Shown: positions 37,373 through 45,230 of the stretch, one piece after another | Position numbering within the stretch: the first letter of the stretch is position 1 | Layout of the letters: every line of letters begins with the position of its first letter | Assembly (NCBI GenBank): GCA_036015235.1 | Contig: CP107926.1 | Coordinates: 7,360,001-7,424,000 of the forward strand | Length of the DNA: 64,000 nucleotides | Reading direction: 5' to 3' | Origin: Streptomyces sp. NBC_00433 | GTDB taxonomy: Bacteria; Actinomycetota; Actinomycetes; Streptomycetales; Streptomycetaceae | Position numbers and translations under genes: made by a program | Notes under the pieces: generated by a model | Database searches by the model: none | What the model saw: only the letters and a program-made list of their open reading frames with translations | What the model was told of the DNA's origin: nothing

Positions 37373-38203
37373 TCAGGTCCCGGAGAGGGGCATGGTCGCG
37401 CCGACCAGCTGACCCCTGGCACAGGCCTTCGCGAGAGCGTCTCGCATGAGGTCCTCGCGGGGCTGGCGGCCGACCGAGCCGGCAGGCCCGGCGTAGACGT
37501 ACACCGCGTTCGTGCGGCTGACCGCCGCGCGCCAGCCGTCGCTGACCTGGAGGGGCTGGTGGGCCTGCCACCACGCGGTGGCGGGCGCGCCGCCGACCGC
37601 CGGCTGGAGGACCGCGTGCAGCTTGCCCATCGCGAGCAGCACCGACCAGCCGGTCAGCGGCGACGGCGGCGCCTCCAGGTCGAGCTGCGGCATGAAGCCC
37701 TGCTCGATGAGCAGCGGCAGGAAGTCGTCACCGCCGCCGGTGGCGCCGACGCGGGCGACGGGCCCGGTCGGCTCGATGACCAGCGCGGGGCGCAGCGCCT
37801 CCTCGACGATGATCAGCCCGCAGGTGATGCCGAGCACCGCCTGCCGCGGCGCTGCCTCCGGAGAGGGCGCGGGCGGCAGGTAGGGCGCGGGCATCGGCGC
37901 GGTGAAGGCCGGCGCCGGCGGCTCCTCGTCGGCCGAGATGCTGCGTACCGCCCCCTGGAGCTGCTCCTCGGAGACCGGCACGACCTGCGAGGGGATGCAG
38001 GCGGCGTGCGCGAACGCCAGCACCGCGGTCTCTTCGCCGACGAAGAGCACGGTGCTCGTCCGCTCCTGCCCGGTGTCGCCCGGGGTGCGGCAGGACGTGC
38101 AGTCGTACATGCCCGGCGCGTTCTCGCCGGCGAGGAGCCGCTGTGTCTCCTCCTCGCCGATCTCGGCTCGTACCTCGTCGCTCACGTCGAGCAGGGGCGC
38201 CAC
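37373..38203 (-). CDS. Uncharacterised streptomycete protein with internal CxxC
   Basis: A 276-residue protein I cannot assign. N-terminal third: LLDVSDEVRAEIGEEETQRL and GMYDCTSCRTPGDT (a CxxC pair that could bind metal or be redox active). Middle: Pro/Ala-rich linker (PAPAFTAPMPAPYLPPAPSP). C-terminal half: a mixed alpha/beta region (VLGITCGLIIVEEALRPALV, GFMPQLDLEAPPSPLTGWSV). GTG 38203 has AAGGAG 7 bases upstream. Similar proteins occur in Streptomyces near the rpf-like gene. Divergent from that gene. Confidence 0.78.
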   Translation of the reverse strand: MAPLLDVSDEVRAEIGEEETQRLLAGENAPGMYDCTSCRTPGDTGQERTSTVLFVGEETAVLAFAHAACIPSQVVPVSEEQLQGAVRSISADEEPPAPAFTAPMPAPYLPPAPSPEAAPRQAVLGITCGLIIVEEALRPALVIEPTGPVARVGATGGGDDFLPLLIEQGFMPQLDLEAPPSPLTGWSVLLAMGKLHAVLQPAVGGAPATAWWQAHQPLQVSDGWRAAVSRTNAVYVYAGPAGSVGRQPREDLMRDALAKACARGQLVGATMPLSGT

Positions 38204-38407
38204 GGGAGTCTCCTTGGTCCGTTTGGCCGGGCCTGCCCCGGCGCACTGTGACAACGGCCGGTCTGCGCCGGGAGTCACGGTTTGCCGGAGTGCGGGTTGG
38301 GGCACCGCAGGCCGACGGGGGAGCGGGTGGGCCGAACGGGTGTGGTGCGCGGCGGGGCGGGGCGTGCCGCACGGAAGCACGGGGGAGTACCTGCTTAGCG
38401 TGTGCCG

Positions 38408-39010
38408 ATGAGCGAGAAATCGTCTTATCGTCATCGCCCGCGACGGCACCGCGCGACCGTCCTCGCCGGCCTCGGCACCGCAGCGCTGCTGCCGCTGATC
38501 GCCCAGCCCGCCGCGGCCGCGCAGACCGTACCCGAGCGCCCCGCGGGGGCCCACGTGGGGCAGCCCCGAGGGGACGCGGCGGGTGCGGTGGAGCGGGCCC
38601 GCTCCGTCTGGGACGACATCGCGATGTGCGAGAGCAGCGGCGACTGGCACATCAACACCGGCAACAGCTTCTTCGGCGGCCTGCAGTTCTGGCAGCCGAC
38701 ATGGAAGCTGTTCGGCGGCCTGAAGTACGCCGAGCGCGCCGACCTGGCCACCCCCGAGCAGCAGATCGCGGTCGCCGAGGCGGTGCTGCGGGTCCAGGGC
38801 TGGGGCGCCTGGCCGGCGTGTACCAAGCGGCTCGGCCTGAGCGACCACACGCTCCCGGTGCACACCGTGCGCGGCGGCGAGACGCTGTCGGACATCGCGG
38901 CCGACTTCGGTGTGTCCGGCGGCTGGCAGCGGCTCTACGAGCTGAACAAGGCGGTGGTCGGCGCCGATCCGGACAGGCTGGCCCCAGGGGTGGCCCTCAC
39001 CCTCGACTGA
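38408..39010 (+). CDS. Resuscitation-promoting factor-like muralytic protein
   Basis: A 200-residue secreted protein. The signal peptide (basic MSEKSSYRHRPRRHR head, then TVLAGLGTAALLPLIAQPAA ending AAA) precedes an Rpf transglycosylase-like domain (WDDIAMCESSGDWHINTGNS then FFGGLQFWQPTW) with the catalytic Glu in CESSG, and a C-terminal LysM (HTVRGGETLSDIAADFGVSG). Such enzymes cut peptidoglycan during spore germination. ATG 38408 is preferred over GTG 38402. The cyclic di-AMP riboswitch found before some Streptomyces rpf genes is not seen here. Confidence 0.93.
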   Translation: MSEKSSYRHRPRRHRATVLAGLGTAALLPLIAQPAAAAQTVPERPAGAHVGQPRGDAAGAVERARSVWDDIAMCESSGDWHINTGNSFFGGLQFWQPTWKLFGGLKYAERADLATPEQQIAVAEAVLRVQGWGAWPACTKRLGLSDHTLPVHTVRGGETLSDIAADFGVSGGWQRLYELNKAVVGADPDRLAPGVALTLD

Positions 39011-39144
39011 CGCGGAAGGCACCCGTCCGCCCCCTGAAGCCGGGGTGAAAAACCGGTGGTTGTTAGGGTCGGGGGTTGACAGTCCGTCAGCCCCCGGCCC
39101 AGGCCGCCGGGGCGGGACGTGGCCCGGGGGGACCTGACACACCG

Positions 39145-40428
39145 ATGCGCATCGCCTTTCTGCTGCACAACGCCTATGGCGTCGGCGGCACCATCCGCAC
39201 CACCTGCAACCTGGCGGGGGCACTCGCCGCCGGGCACGAGGTCGAGGTCGCCTCGGTCTTCCGCAGCCGGGAGAAGCCCGCCTTCGCCTACGACCCGCGG
39301 GTGCGGCTGCGCCCGCTCGCCGACCTGCGCACCGAGAACCCGGCCCGGCTGCGCGACGACCCGCGGGCCGGCCGCCCCGCCAGGGTCTTCCCGCGCGGCG
39401 ACCGGAAGTACGGGGAATACAGCGCGCTGACCGACGACCTGATCGGCGAGTACCTGTCGGGGCTGGACGCCGACGTGGTGGTCGGCACCCGGCCGGGGCT
39501 CAACGTGCACATCGCCAGGCAGGCCCCGCGGCGCCTCGTGCGGGTGGGCCAGGAGCACCTGACGCTCGACACCCACTCCACCCGGCTCACCGCGGCCCTG
39601 CGCCGCCACTACCCGGCCCTGGACGCGGTCACCACCACCACGGAGGCCGACGCGGCCGTCTACCGCCGCAGGATGCCCGGCATCCGCGCCACCGGGGTGC
39701 CCAACGGTGTGCCGTCGGCGGGCGACGCGGTCTCCGACGGCACGGCGCCCGTCGTGGTGGCGGCGGGACGGCTCGCCGAGGCCAAGCGCTACGACGACCT
39801 GATACGCGCCTTCGCCACCGTGGCCGCCGCCCGCCCGGACTGGACGCTGCGGCTCTACGGCAAGGGCGCGCGGCGGGCGGCGCTGGACGCCCTGATAGCC
39901 GAACTGGGCCTCGGCGATCACGTGCGGCTGATGGGCACCGCCGCGCCCATAGAGCCGGAATTGGCCAAGGCGTCCGTCCTGGCCGTCACGTCCTCCGTGG
40001 AGTCCTTCGGGATGACGATCGTGGAGGGCATGCGCGCCGGGCTGCCGGCGGTCGCCACCGACTGCCCGCTGGGCCCGCGGGAGATCGTCAGGGACGGGGT
40101 GACCGGGCTGCTGGTGCCGCCGCGGGACGTCCCCGCGATCGCCGCGGCGCTGCTGAGCCTGATCGGGGACGACGAGCGCCGCGGGCGGATGGGCCGCGCC
40201 GCGCTGGCCGCGGCGGACGCGTACGACCCGGCGGTGGTCGCCGAGCGCCACCTGCGGATCTTCCGCGGACTGCTGGACGCCCGGCGCCGCCCGGCGGCGG
40301 GCCCGAGGGCGGCCCTGCGCGCCACGGGGACCCGTGCGGTGTGGTCGGTGCTGACGGGGGTAGACGCCATGGCGGCGGCCCGCAGGGCGGCGGCCAGAAA
40401 GGCCGGGCGCCGGGCGCTCGGCCGCTGA
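39145..40428 (+). CDS. GT4-type glycosyltransferase
   Basis: A 427-residue GT-B glycosyltransferase. It starts MRIAFLLHNAYGVGGTIRTT, and the donor half has VAAGRLAEAKRYDDLIRAFA and SSVESFGMTIVEGMRAGLPA, then VATDCPLGPREIV (E-x7-E motif). A basic Ala/Arg tail of about 60 residues follows the domain. The sugar and acceptor are unknown; homologues lie in streptomycete cell-wall or capsule gene sets. ATG 39145 is chosen, since the upstream frame has no ribosome site. Confidence 0.9.
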   Translation: MRIAFLLHNAYGVGGTIRTTCNLAGALAAGHEVEVASVFRSREKPAFAYDPRVRLRPLADLRTENPARLRDDPRAGRPARVFPRGDRKYGEYSALTDDLIGEYLSGLDADVVVGTRPGLNVHIARQAPRRLVRVGQEHLTLDTHSTRLTAALRRHYPALDAVTTTTEADAAVYRRRMPGIRATGVPNGVPSAGDAVSDGTAPVVVAAGRLAEAKRYDDLIRAFATVAAARPDWTLRLYGKGARRAALDALIAELGLGDHVRLMGTAAPIEPELAKASVLAVTSSVESFGMTIVEGMRAGLPAVATDCPLGPREIVRDGVTGLLVPPRDVPAIAAALLSLIGDDERRGRMGRAALAAADAYDPAVVAERHLRIFRGLLDARRRPAAGPRAALRATGTRAVWSVLTGVDAMAAARRAAARKAGRRALGR

Positions 40429-40621
40429 CGCGTGCGCCGAATCGCAATCCGTTCCGCATACCGGTCACCTGGTGACGGCAGGCCGCGGAGAAGTTGTGCC
40501 GAAGTTGTGCACACAGGAAATTCATTGACCGGCTGGTATTCGCTCCCACGGCTGTACGGAAAAGCACGATCCGTGACACGTGACAGCCGACCGGCCGCGT
40601 ACACCCGTCCGGAGGCCTACC

Positions 40622-40900
40622 GTGGCAGGCATGGCGCCCTCACCGCACCCCCACGACCCGGACCCCTCCGACCCGACCCCCGGCGACCGGCCGCAGCCCT
40701 TCCCGGCCCCCAACCCGCAGGACGACCTCGACTCCTACGCCGGCCTCCCGTACGAGCAGGCCGAGCGGCGGGCCTACGACCGCGGGTGGCGGACCGTGCG
40801 CGGCCTGCCGCCGGACGCGGTGGTCACGATGGAGTACGTGGCGGGGCGGCTGAATTTCACGGTCGCCGACGGCCGGGTGCGGCGCTGCTGGATGGGCTGA
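40622..40900 (+). CDS. Potential proteinase inhibitor of family I78
   Basis: A 92-residue protein. The second half, YAGLPYEQAERRAYDRGWRT then VRGLPPDAVVTMEYVAGRLN and FTVADGRVRRCW, matches the I78 inhibitor fold (a small barrel with a binding loop around the PP segment). The first 45 residues are Pro/Asp-rich and disordered. GTG 40622 has GGAGG 6 bases upstream. No signal peptide is visible, so the target is probably intracellular or the export route unusual. Confidence 0.8.
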   Translation: MAGMAPSPHPHDPDPSDPTPGDRPQPFPAPNPQDDLDSYAGLPYEQAERRAYDRGWRTVRGLPPDAVVTMEYVAGRLNFTVADGRVRRCWMG

Positions 40901-40916
40901 GCACCGCCTGCACACA

Positions 40917-40957
40917 AACGGGCCGGACGCCGTACGGGATACGGCGCCCGGCCCGTT
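40917..40957. terminator. Long bidirectional terminator hairpin
   Basis: AACGGGCCGGACGCCGTA pairs with TACGGCGCCCGGCCCGTT over 18 positions with one mismatch, loop CGGGA. It lies between the convergent I78 and PAP2 genes. AAA/TT flanks give short U-tracts on each strand. Confidence 0.9.
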
Positions 40958-40974
40958 GGGCCGTTCGGGGCGGG

Positions 40975-42003
40975 TCAGCCGACGACGCCCCGGCCCCGCG
41001 AGGCCTGCTGGTGGACCAGCGGCGGGGCCGGGCGCGGGCGCTCCTGAGGCCGGCGGCTGCCTGCCGGGGTGCCCGGGGTGCGCTCGTGGCGGCCGGTCGG
41101 CGGGCGGCCCGGCGCGTGCGGGCTGTTCGCCCCGGGTGCGGTGGCCGCCGCGGCGGGATTCGCCGCCGCGGCCGCGCTGCCCGCGGCCATCGAGTGCCGG
41201 GTCGCGGGCGTGGCGGCCTCGTCCTCCTGCCGGGCGAGCGCGCCGGCCGGCATCGCCTGCCGCGCGAGGCTGTGCGAGCGCCGTCGCCGGCGGGCCCAGG
41301 CGGTGCTCAGGAAGGACTCGGCCGAGGCCATCGCCGGCTCGAACCACGGCAGCGCCAGCAGGATCAGCAGCCCCGCGGCCCAGCCGAGCAGGACGTCGCT
41401 CACCCAGTGCGTGCCGAGGTAGACCGTCGTCGCGCCCACGCCGAGCGCCAGCAGCGCGCTGGCCACCGACCCCCAGCGCCTGGCCCGCGGTGTGGTGGCC
41501 AGGTACGCCAGAACGCCCCAGGTCACGACCGCGTTGGCGGTGTGACCCGAGGGAAATATGTCGCCGCCGGCGAACATCTCGGCCGATCCGACGGTCGTCG
41601 CGTAATGCGGTCCGAGCCGTCCGAGGCCGTATTTCACGGCCCCCACGGTGATGTTCAGAAGGAGGAGTGAGGTGCCGAGCACCAGCAGGGGGTGCAGGGT
41701 GCGGTGGCGCCACGCCCGCCAGCCCAGCCAGGCCAGCACCATCACGGCGGTGGGGCCGCGCTGGCCGAGAACCACGAAATAGTCCAGGAATGCGTGGATC
41801 TGGGGCCATTGTTTGTAAGGACGCCAGAGCATGACCTGCCAGTCGAGCGTCACCAGCTTGGAGGTGGTGAGGACGCCCACGACGATGGCCACGTAGACCG
41901 CCAGCGTCGCACCGAACAGCCATACGCGTGTTCGACTCATCCGCGCCAGGGCGCGGCTGGTCGGGCGCTCCGCGTCGCGGTGGAGCCTGTCATCGGTACG
42001 CAC
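40975..42003 (-). CDS. PAP2-family membrane phosphatase
   Basis: A 342-residue polytopic membrane protein. The PAP2 catalytic triad blocks are KYGLGRLGP (K-x6-RP variant with Gly-Pro), FPSGHTANAVVTW and YLGTHWVSDVLLG with catalytic His. Transmembrane segments begin VWLFGATLAVYVAIVVGVL, and there is a disordered Ala/Pro/Arg-rich cytosolic tail of about 100 residues. Substrates of this family are lipid phosphates such as undecaprenyl diphosphate or phosphatidic acid. GTG 42003 is chosen on family grounds; ATG 41940 is an alternative. Confidence 0.9.
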   Translation of the reverse strand: MRTDDRLHRDAERPTSRALARMSRTRVWLFGATLAVYVAIVVGVLTTSKLVTLDWQVMLWRPYKQWPQIHAFLDYFVVLGQRGPTAVMVLAWLGWRAWRHRTLHPLLVLGTSLLLLNITVGAVKYGLGRLGPHYATTVGSAEMFAGGDIFPSGHTANAVVTWGVLAYLATTPRARRWGSVASALLALGVGATTVYLGTHWVSDVLLGWAAGLLILLALPWFEPAMASAESFLSTAWARRRRRSHSLARQAMPAGALARQEDEAATPATRHSMAAGSAAAAANPAAAATAPGANSPHAPGRPPTGRHERTPGTPAGSRRPQERPRPAPPLVHQQASRGRGVVG

Positions 42004-42318
42004 CCAATCGACGTTACAGCGTGTGACGGCATTGGTCGGCCGAACGGCCTGCTTTGTAATGACGATGTGATGTGGACTGCGTCTCACCACCCCTTTGGCT
42101 GACGGGGTTTCGACGGAATACGGGAAGCTCTGGAGTTTATGTTCGGGTGTTGATCCTCACAGTGCCGCGTTCTTATTTATCGCTTATTTCCCCGCCCTTT
42201 CTCCGGAGTTTCCCGTCCGATGGCCGGTACGCCGTGTCCGGACGGCCGCCTCCGCCGCTCGGGCGCCGCGCCGGACCTCGCGTACGCTGGCGACTCACCC
42301 GTACGTGGAGGTAGGCCT
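42004..42318. promoter_or_regulatory. Divergent promoter region, unusually AT-rich core
   Basis: About 315 bases between the PAP2 and MFS genes. The stretch 42110-42200 (GAGTTTATGTTCGG through CTTATTTATCGCTTATTT) is notably AT-rich for this genome and is where promoters would lie. No convincing operator palindrome was found. A downstream regulator gene is not adjacent. Confidence 0.45.
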
Positions 42319-43902
42319 ATGGCGCGGCCGGTCAGCCGGTGGACCGTCCTGGTCGTCCTGTGCGTCAGCCTGCTGATCGTCGCGCTGGACGCGACCGTGC
42401 TGCACGTGGCGGTGCCGGCGCTCACCGAGGACCTGCACCCCGGCGCCCAGGACCTGCTGTGGATCGTCGACGCCTACCCGCTGATCGCCGCCTCGCTGCT
42501 GATCCTCTTCGGGACGCTCGGCGACCGGATCGGCCGCCGCAAGGTGCTGCTCACCGGCTACGCCCTCTTCGCCGCCGCCTCCGCGCTCGCCGCCTTCGCG
42601 ACGACCCCGCACGTGCTGATCGCCGCCCGCGCGCTGCTCGGCGCGGGCGGCGCCATGATCATGCCCGCCACGCTGTCGATACTGCGGCAGGTCTTCCCCG
42701 ACCGTCGGGAGCGGGCGCTGGCCATCGGCATGTGGAGCGCGGTCGCCGCGGTGGGCGCCGCCGTGGGGCCGGTGCTCGGCGGCTTCATGGTCGAGCACTT
42801 CTGGTGGGGCTCGGTCTTCCTGGTCAACATCCCCCTGATGGCGGTGATGCTGGTGGCGGGCCGGCTGCTGCTGCCCGAGTCGCGCGGCGGCTGCGACGGC
42901 CCGTGGGACGTGCTCGGCGCGGTCACCGCCGCGCTCGGCGTGCTGGGTGCGGTCCTCGGCGTCCAGCGGCTCGGCGCGGGCGCGGCGCCGCTGGAGGCCT
43001 CGGTGTGGCTGCCGCTGCTGGCCGGCGCCGCCCTGCTGGTGGCGTTCGTACGCCGCCAGCGCCGCCGCAAGCACCCGCTGATCGACATGCGGATGTTCGC
43101 CCAGCCTGCCTTCACCACCTCGGTCGGCTGCATCGTGCTGGCGATGCTCGCCCTGGTCGGCCTGGAACTGATCGCCGTGCAGTACCTGCAACTGGTCCTC
43201 GGCCTGAGCCCCTTCGACACCGGCCTGCGGCTGCTGCCGCTGACCTTCGCCGCGATGGCCGCGGGCCTGGCCGGCGCCCGGCTGCTGCAGCGCTTCGGGC
43301 CGCGCCGGATGGTCGCGGGCGGCTTCCTGCTCACCGCGCTCGCCGTGCTGTCGCTGACCGTGATGGGCGAGCACGACCGGCCGCTGCTGCTGACCGCCGC
43401 CTTCGTGATGCTCGGCGCGGGCCTGGAGACCACGCTCTTCGGCGCCTACGAGTCGATGCTCAGCGAGGCCCCCGCCCACCAGGCGGGCGGCGCGGCGGCC
43501 ATCGGCGAGACCTCCTACCAGCTCGGCGCCGGCATGGGCATCGCACTGCTCGGCAGTGTGATGAACGCCGCCTACGCCCCGCACGCCGCCGGCGTCGGCG
43601 CCGCAGACACCGCCGCGGCCGGCCAGTCGCTGGGCGAGGCCTACGACGTCGCCGACCGGCTCGGCGGCGGCAGCGGCGCCGCGCTGCGGCACGCCGCCCG
43701 GCATTCCTTCGTCTTCGGCATGCATCTGACGCTGCTGGTCAGCGCGGTGCTGCTGGTCGCGGGCGCCTGCGCGGCGCTGCGGCTGCCGCGCGCCATGGAG
43801 TGCGCCCCGCGCGACACCCGGCCCGCGCTCAGCCGCGACGCGCAGCTCCCGGCACGCCAGGCGGCGCCGACGGCCGTACGCTCTGGACGCGCGGCGGACT
43901 GA
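42319..43902 (+). CDS. MFS drug:proton antiporter, DHA2 (14-TMS) type
   Basis: A 527-residue inner-membrane exporter. It shows the DHA2 features LDATVLHVAVPALTEDL in helix 1, WIVDAYPLIAASLLILFGTL, motif A GDRIGRRKVLLTGYALFA, and motif C-like AVGPVLGGFMVEHFWWGSVF. The EmrB/QacA group exports drugs, dyes or metabolites; the substrate cannot be read. GGAGG lies 7 bases before ATG 42319. Confidence 0.93.
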   Translation: MARPVSRWTVLVVLCVSLLIVALDATVLHVAVPALTEDLHPGAQDLLWIVDAYPLIAASLLILFGTLGDRIGRRKVLLTGYALFAAASALAAFATTPHVLIAARALLGAGGAMIMPATLSILRQVFPDRRERALAIGMWSAVAAVGAAVGPVLGGFMVEHFWWGSVFLVNIPLMAVMLVAGRLLLPESRGGCDGPWDVLGAVTAALGVLGAVLGVQRLGAGAAPLEASVWLPLLAGAALLVAFVRRQRRRKHPLIDMRMFAQPAFTTSVGCIVLAMLALVGLELIAVQYLQLVLGLSPFDTGLRLLPLTFAAMAAGLAGARLLQRFGPRRMVAGGFLLTALAVLSLTVMGEHDRPLLLTAAFVMLGAGLETTLFGAYESMLSEAPAHQAGGAAAIGETSYQLGAGMGIALLGSVMNAAYAPHAAGVGAADTAAAGQSLGEAYDVADRLGGGSGAALRHAARHSFVFGMHLTLLVSAVLLVAGACAALRLPRAMECAPRDTRPALSRDAQLPARQAAPTAVRSGRAAD

Positions 43903-43966
43903 ACCGTAACGTCGGCCCCGAGCCCGTCATTACCACTGCTAGTTTTTCCGGCCGGAGGTCCCTGCC

Positions 43967-45175
43967 ATGCCGCCCGCAGCGAAAGCGTCCCCGTCCGGCC
44001 TGCCGCCGTTCGACCCCTACGACCCGCTGGGCCTGGACGACCTGCTGACCGACGAGGACCGCGCGGTCCGCGACACCGTCCGGGCCTGGGCCGCCGACCG
44101 GGTGCTGCCGCACGTGGCCGGCTGGTACGAGCGCGGCGAGCTGCCCGTCATCCGCGAACTGGCCCGCGAGCTGGGCGCGATCGGGGCGCTCGGCATGCCG
44201 CTGACCGGCTACGGCTGCGCGGGCGCCAGCGCCGTGCAGTACGGCCTGGCCTGCCTGGAGCTGGAGGCCGCCGACTCCGGCATCCGCTCCCTGGTCTCGG
44301 TGCAGGGCTCGCTCGCGATGTACGCGATCCACCGCTACGGCTCCGAGGAGCAGCGGCAGCGCTGGCTGCCGCCGATGGCCGCCGGCGAGGTCATCGGCTG
44401 CTTCGGGCTCACCGAGCCCGACCACGGCTCGGACCCGGCGGGGATGCGCACCCGCGCCCGCAGGGACGGTTCCGACTGGGTGCTCGACGGCCGCAAGATG
44501 TGGATCACCAACGGCTCGGTCGCCGGCGTCGCCGTGGTGTGGGCGCAGACCGACGACGGCATCCGCGGCTTCGCCGTCCCCACCGACGCCCCCGGCTTCA
44601 GCGCCCCCGAGATCCACCACAAGTGGAGCCTGCGCGCGTCGGTCACCAGCGAGCTGGTCCTCGACGGCGTACGCCTGCCCGCCGACGCGGTGCTGCCCGG
44701 CGTGACCGGGCTGCGCGGCCCGCTGAACTGCCTGAGCCACGCCCGCTACGGCATCGTGTGGGGCGCGATGGGCGCGGCCCGCGCCAGCTTCGAGGCGGCG
44801 CTCGACTACGCCCGCGGCCGCGAGCAGTTCGGCCGGGCGATCGGCGGCTTCCAGCTGACCCAGGCCAAACTGGCCGACATGGCCGTCGAACTGCACAAGG
44901 GCATCCTGCTGGCCCACCACCTCGGCCGCCGGATGGACGCGGGAAGGCTGCGCCCCGAGCAGGTCAGCTTCGGCAAGCTCAACAACGTCCGCGAGGCCAT
45001 CGACATCTGCCGCACCGCCCGCACGGTGCTCGGCGCCAACGGCATCTCGCTCGAATACCCGGTCATGCGGCACGCCACCAACCTCGAATCGGTGCTCACC
45101 TACGAGGGCACCGTCGAGATGCACCAGCTGGTGCTGGGCAAGGCGCTCACCGGACTCGACGCCTTCCGCGGCTGA
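43967..45175 (+). CDS. Acyl-CoA dehydrogenase, glutaryl-CoA dehydrogenase-like
   Basis: A 402-residue FAD enzyme. IGCFGLTEPDHGSDPAGM is the flavin/substrate signature, KMWITNGSVAGVAVVWAQT follows, and the catalytic base is the Glu in VLTYEGTVEMHQLVLGKAL. ARYGIVWGAMGAARASFEAA and the FDPYDPLGLDDLLTDEDRAV start resemble GcdH (lysine/tryptophan catabolism, decarboxylating). GGAGG is 8 bases before ATG 43967. It is convergent with the MMPL gene. Confidence 0.93.
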   Translation: MPPAAKASPSGLPPFDPYDPLGLDDLLTDEDRAVRDTVRAWAADRVLPHVAGWYERGELPVIRELARELGAIGALGMPLTGYGCAGASAVQYGLACLELEAADSGIRSLVSVQGSLAMYAIHRYGSEEQRQRWLPPMAAGEVIGCFGLTEPDHGSDPAGMRTRARRDGSDWVLDGRKMWITNGSVAGVAVVWAQTDDGIRGFAVPTDAPGFSAPEIHHKWSLRASVTSELVLDGVRLPADAVLPGVTGLRGPLNCLSHARYGIVWGAMGAARASFEAALDYARGREQFGRAIGGFQLTQAKLADMAVELHKGILLAHHLGRRMDAGRLRPEQVSFGKLNNVREAIDICRTARTVLGANGISLEYPVMRHATNLESVLTYEGTVEMHQLVLGKALTGLDAFRG

Positions 45176-45230
45176 CGGCCGGCCCCGCGCGGGCGCCACC
45201 GCGAGGTGCTTTGTCGACACGGAGCCGTGT

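Noticed and set aside
38204..38407. Cyclic di-AMP (ydaO) riboswitch before the Rpf-like gene
   Set aside because: Expected from other Streptomyces rpf genes, but the conserved ydaO core sequences are not visible.
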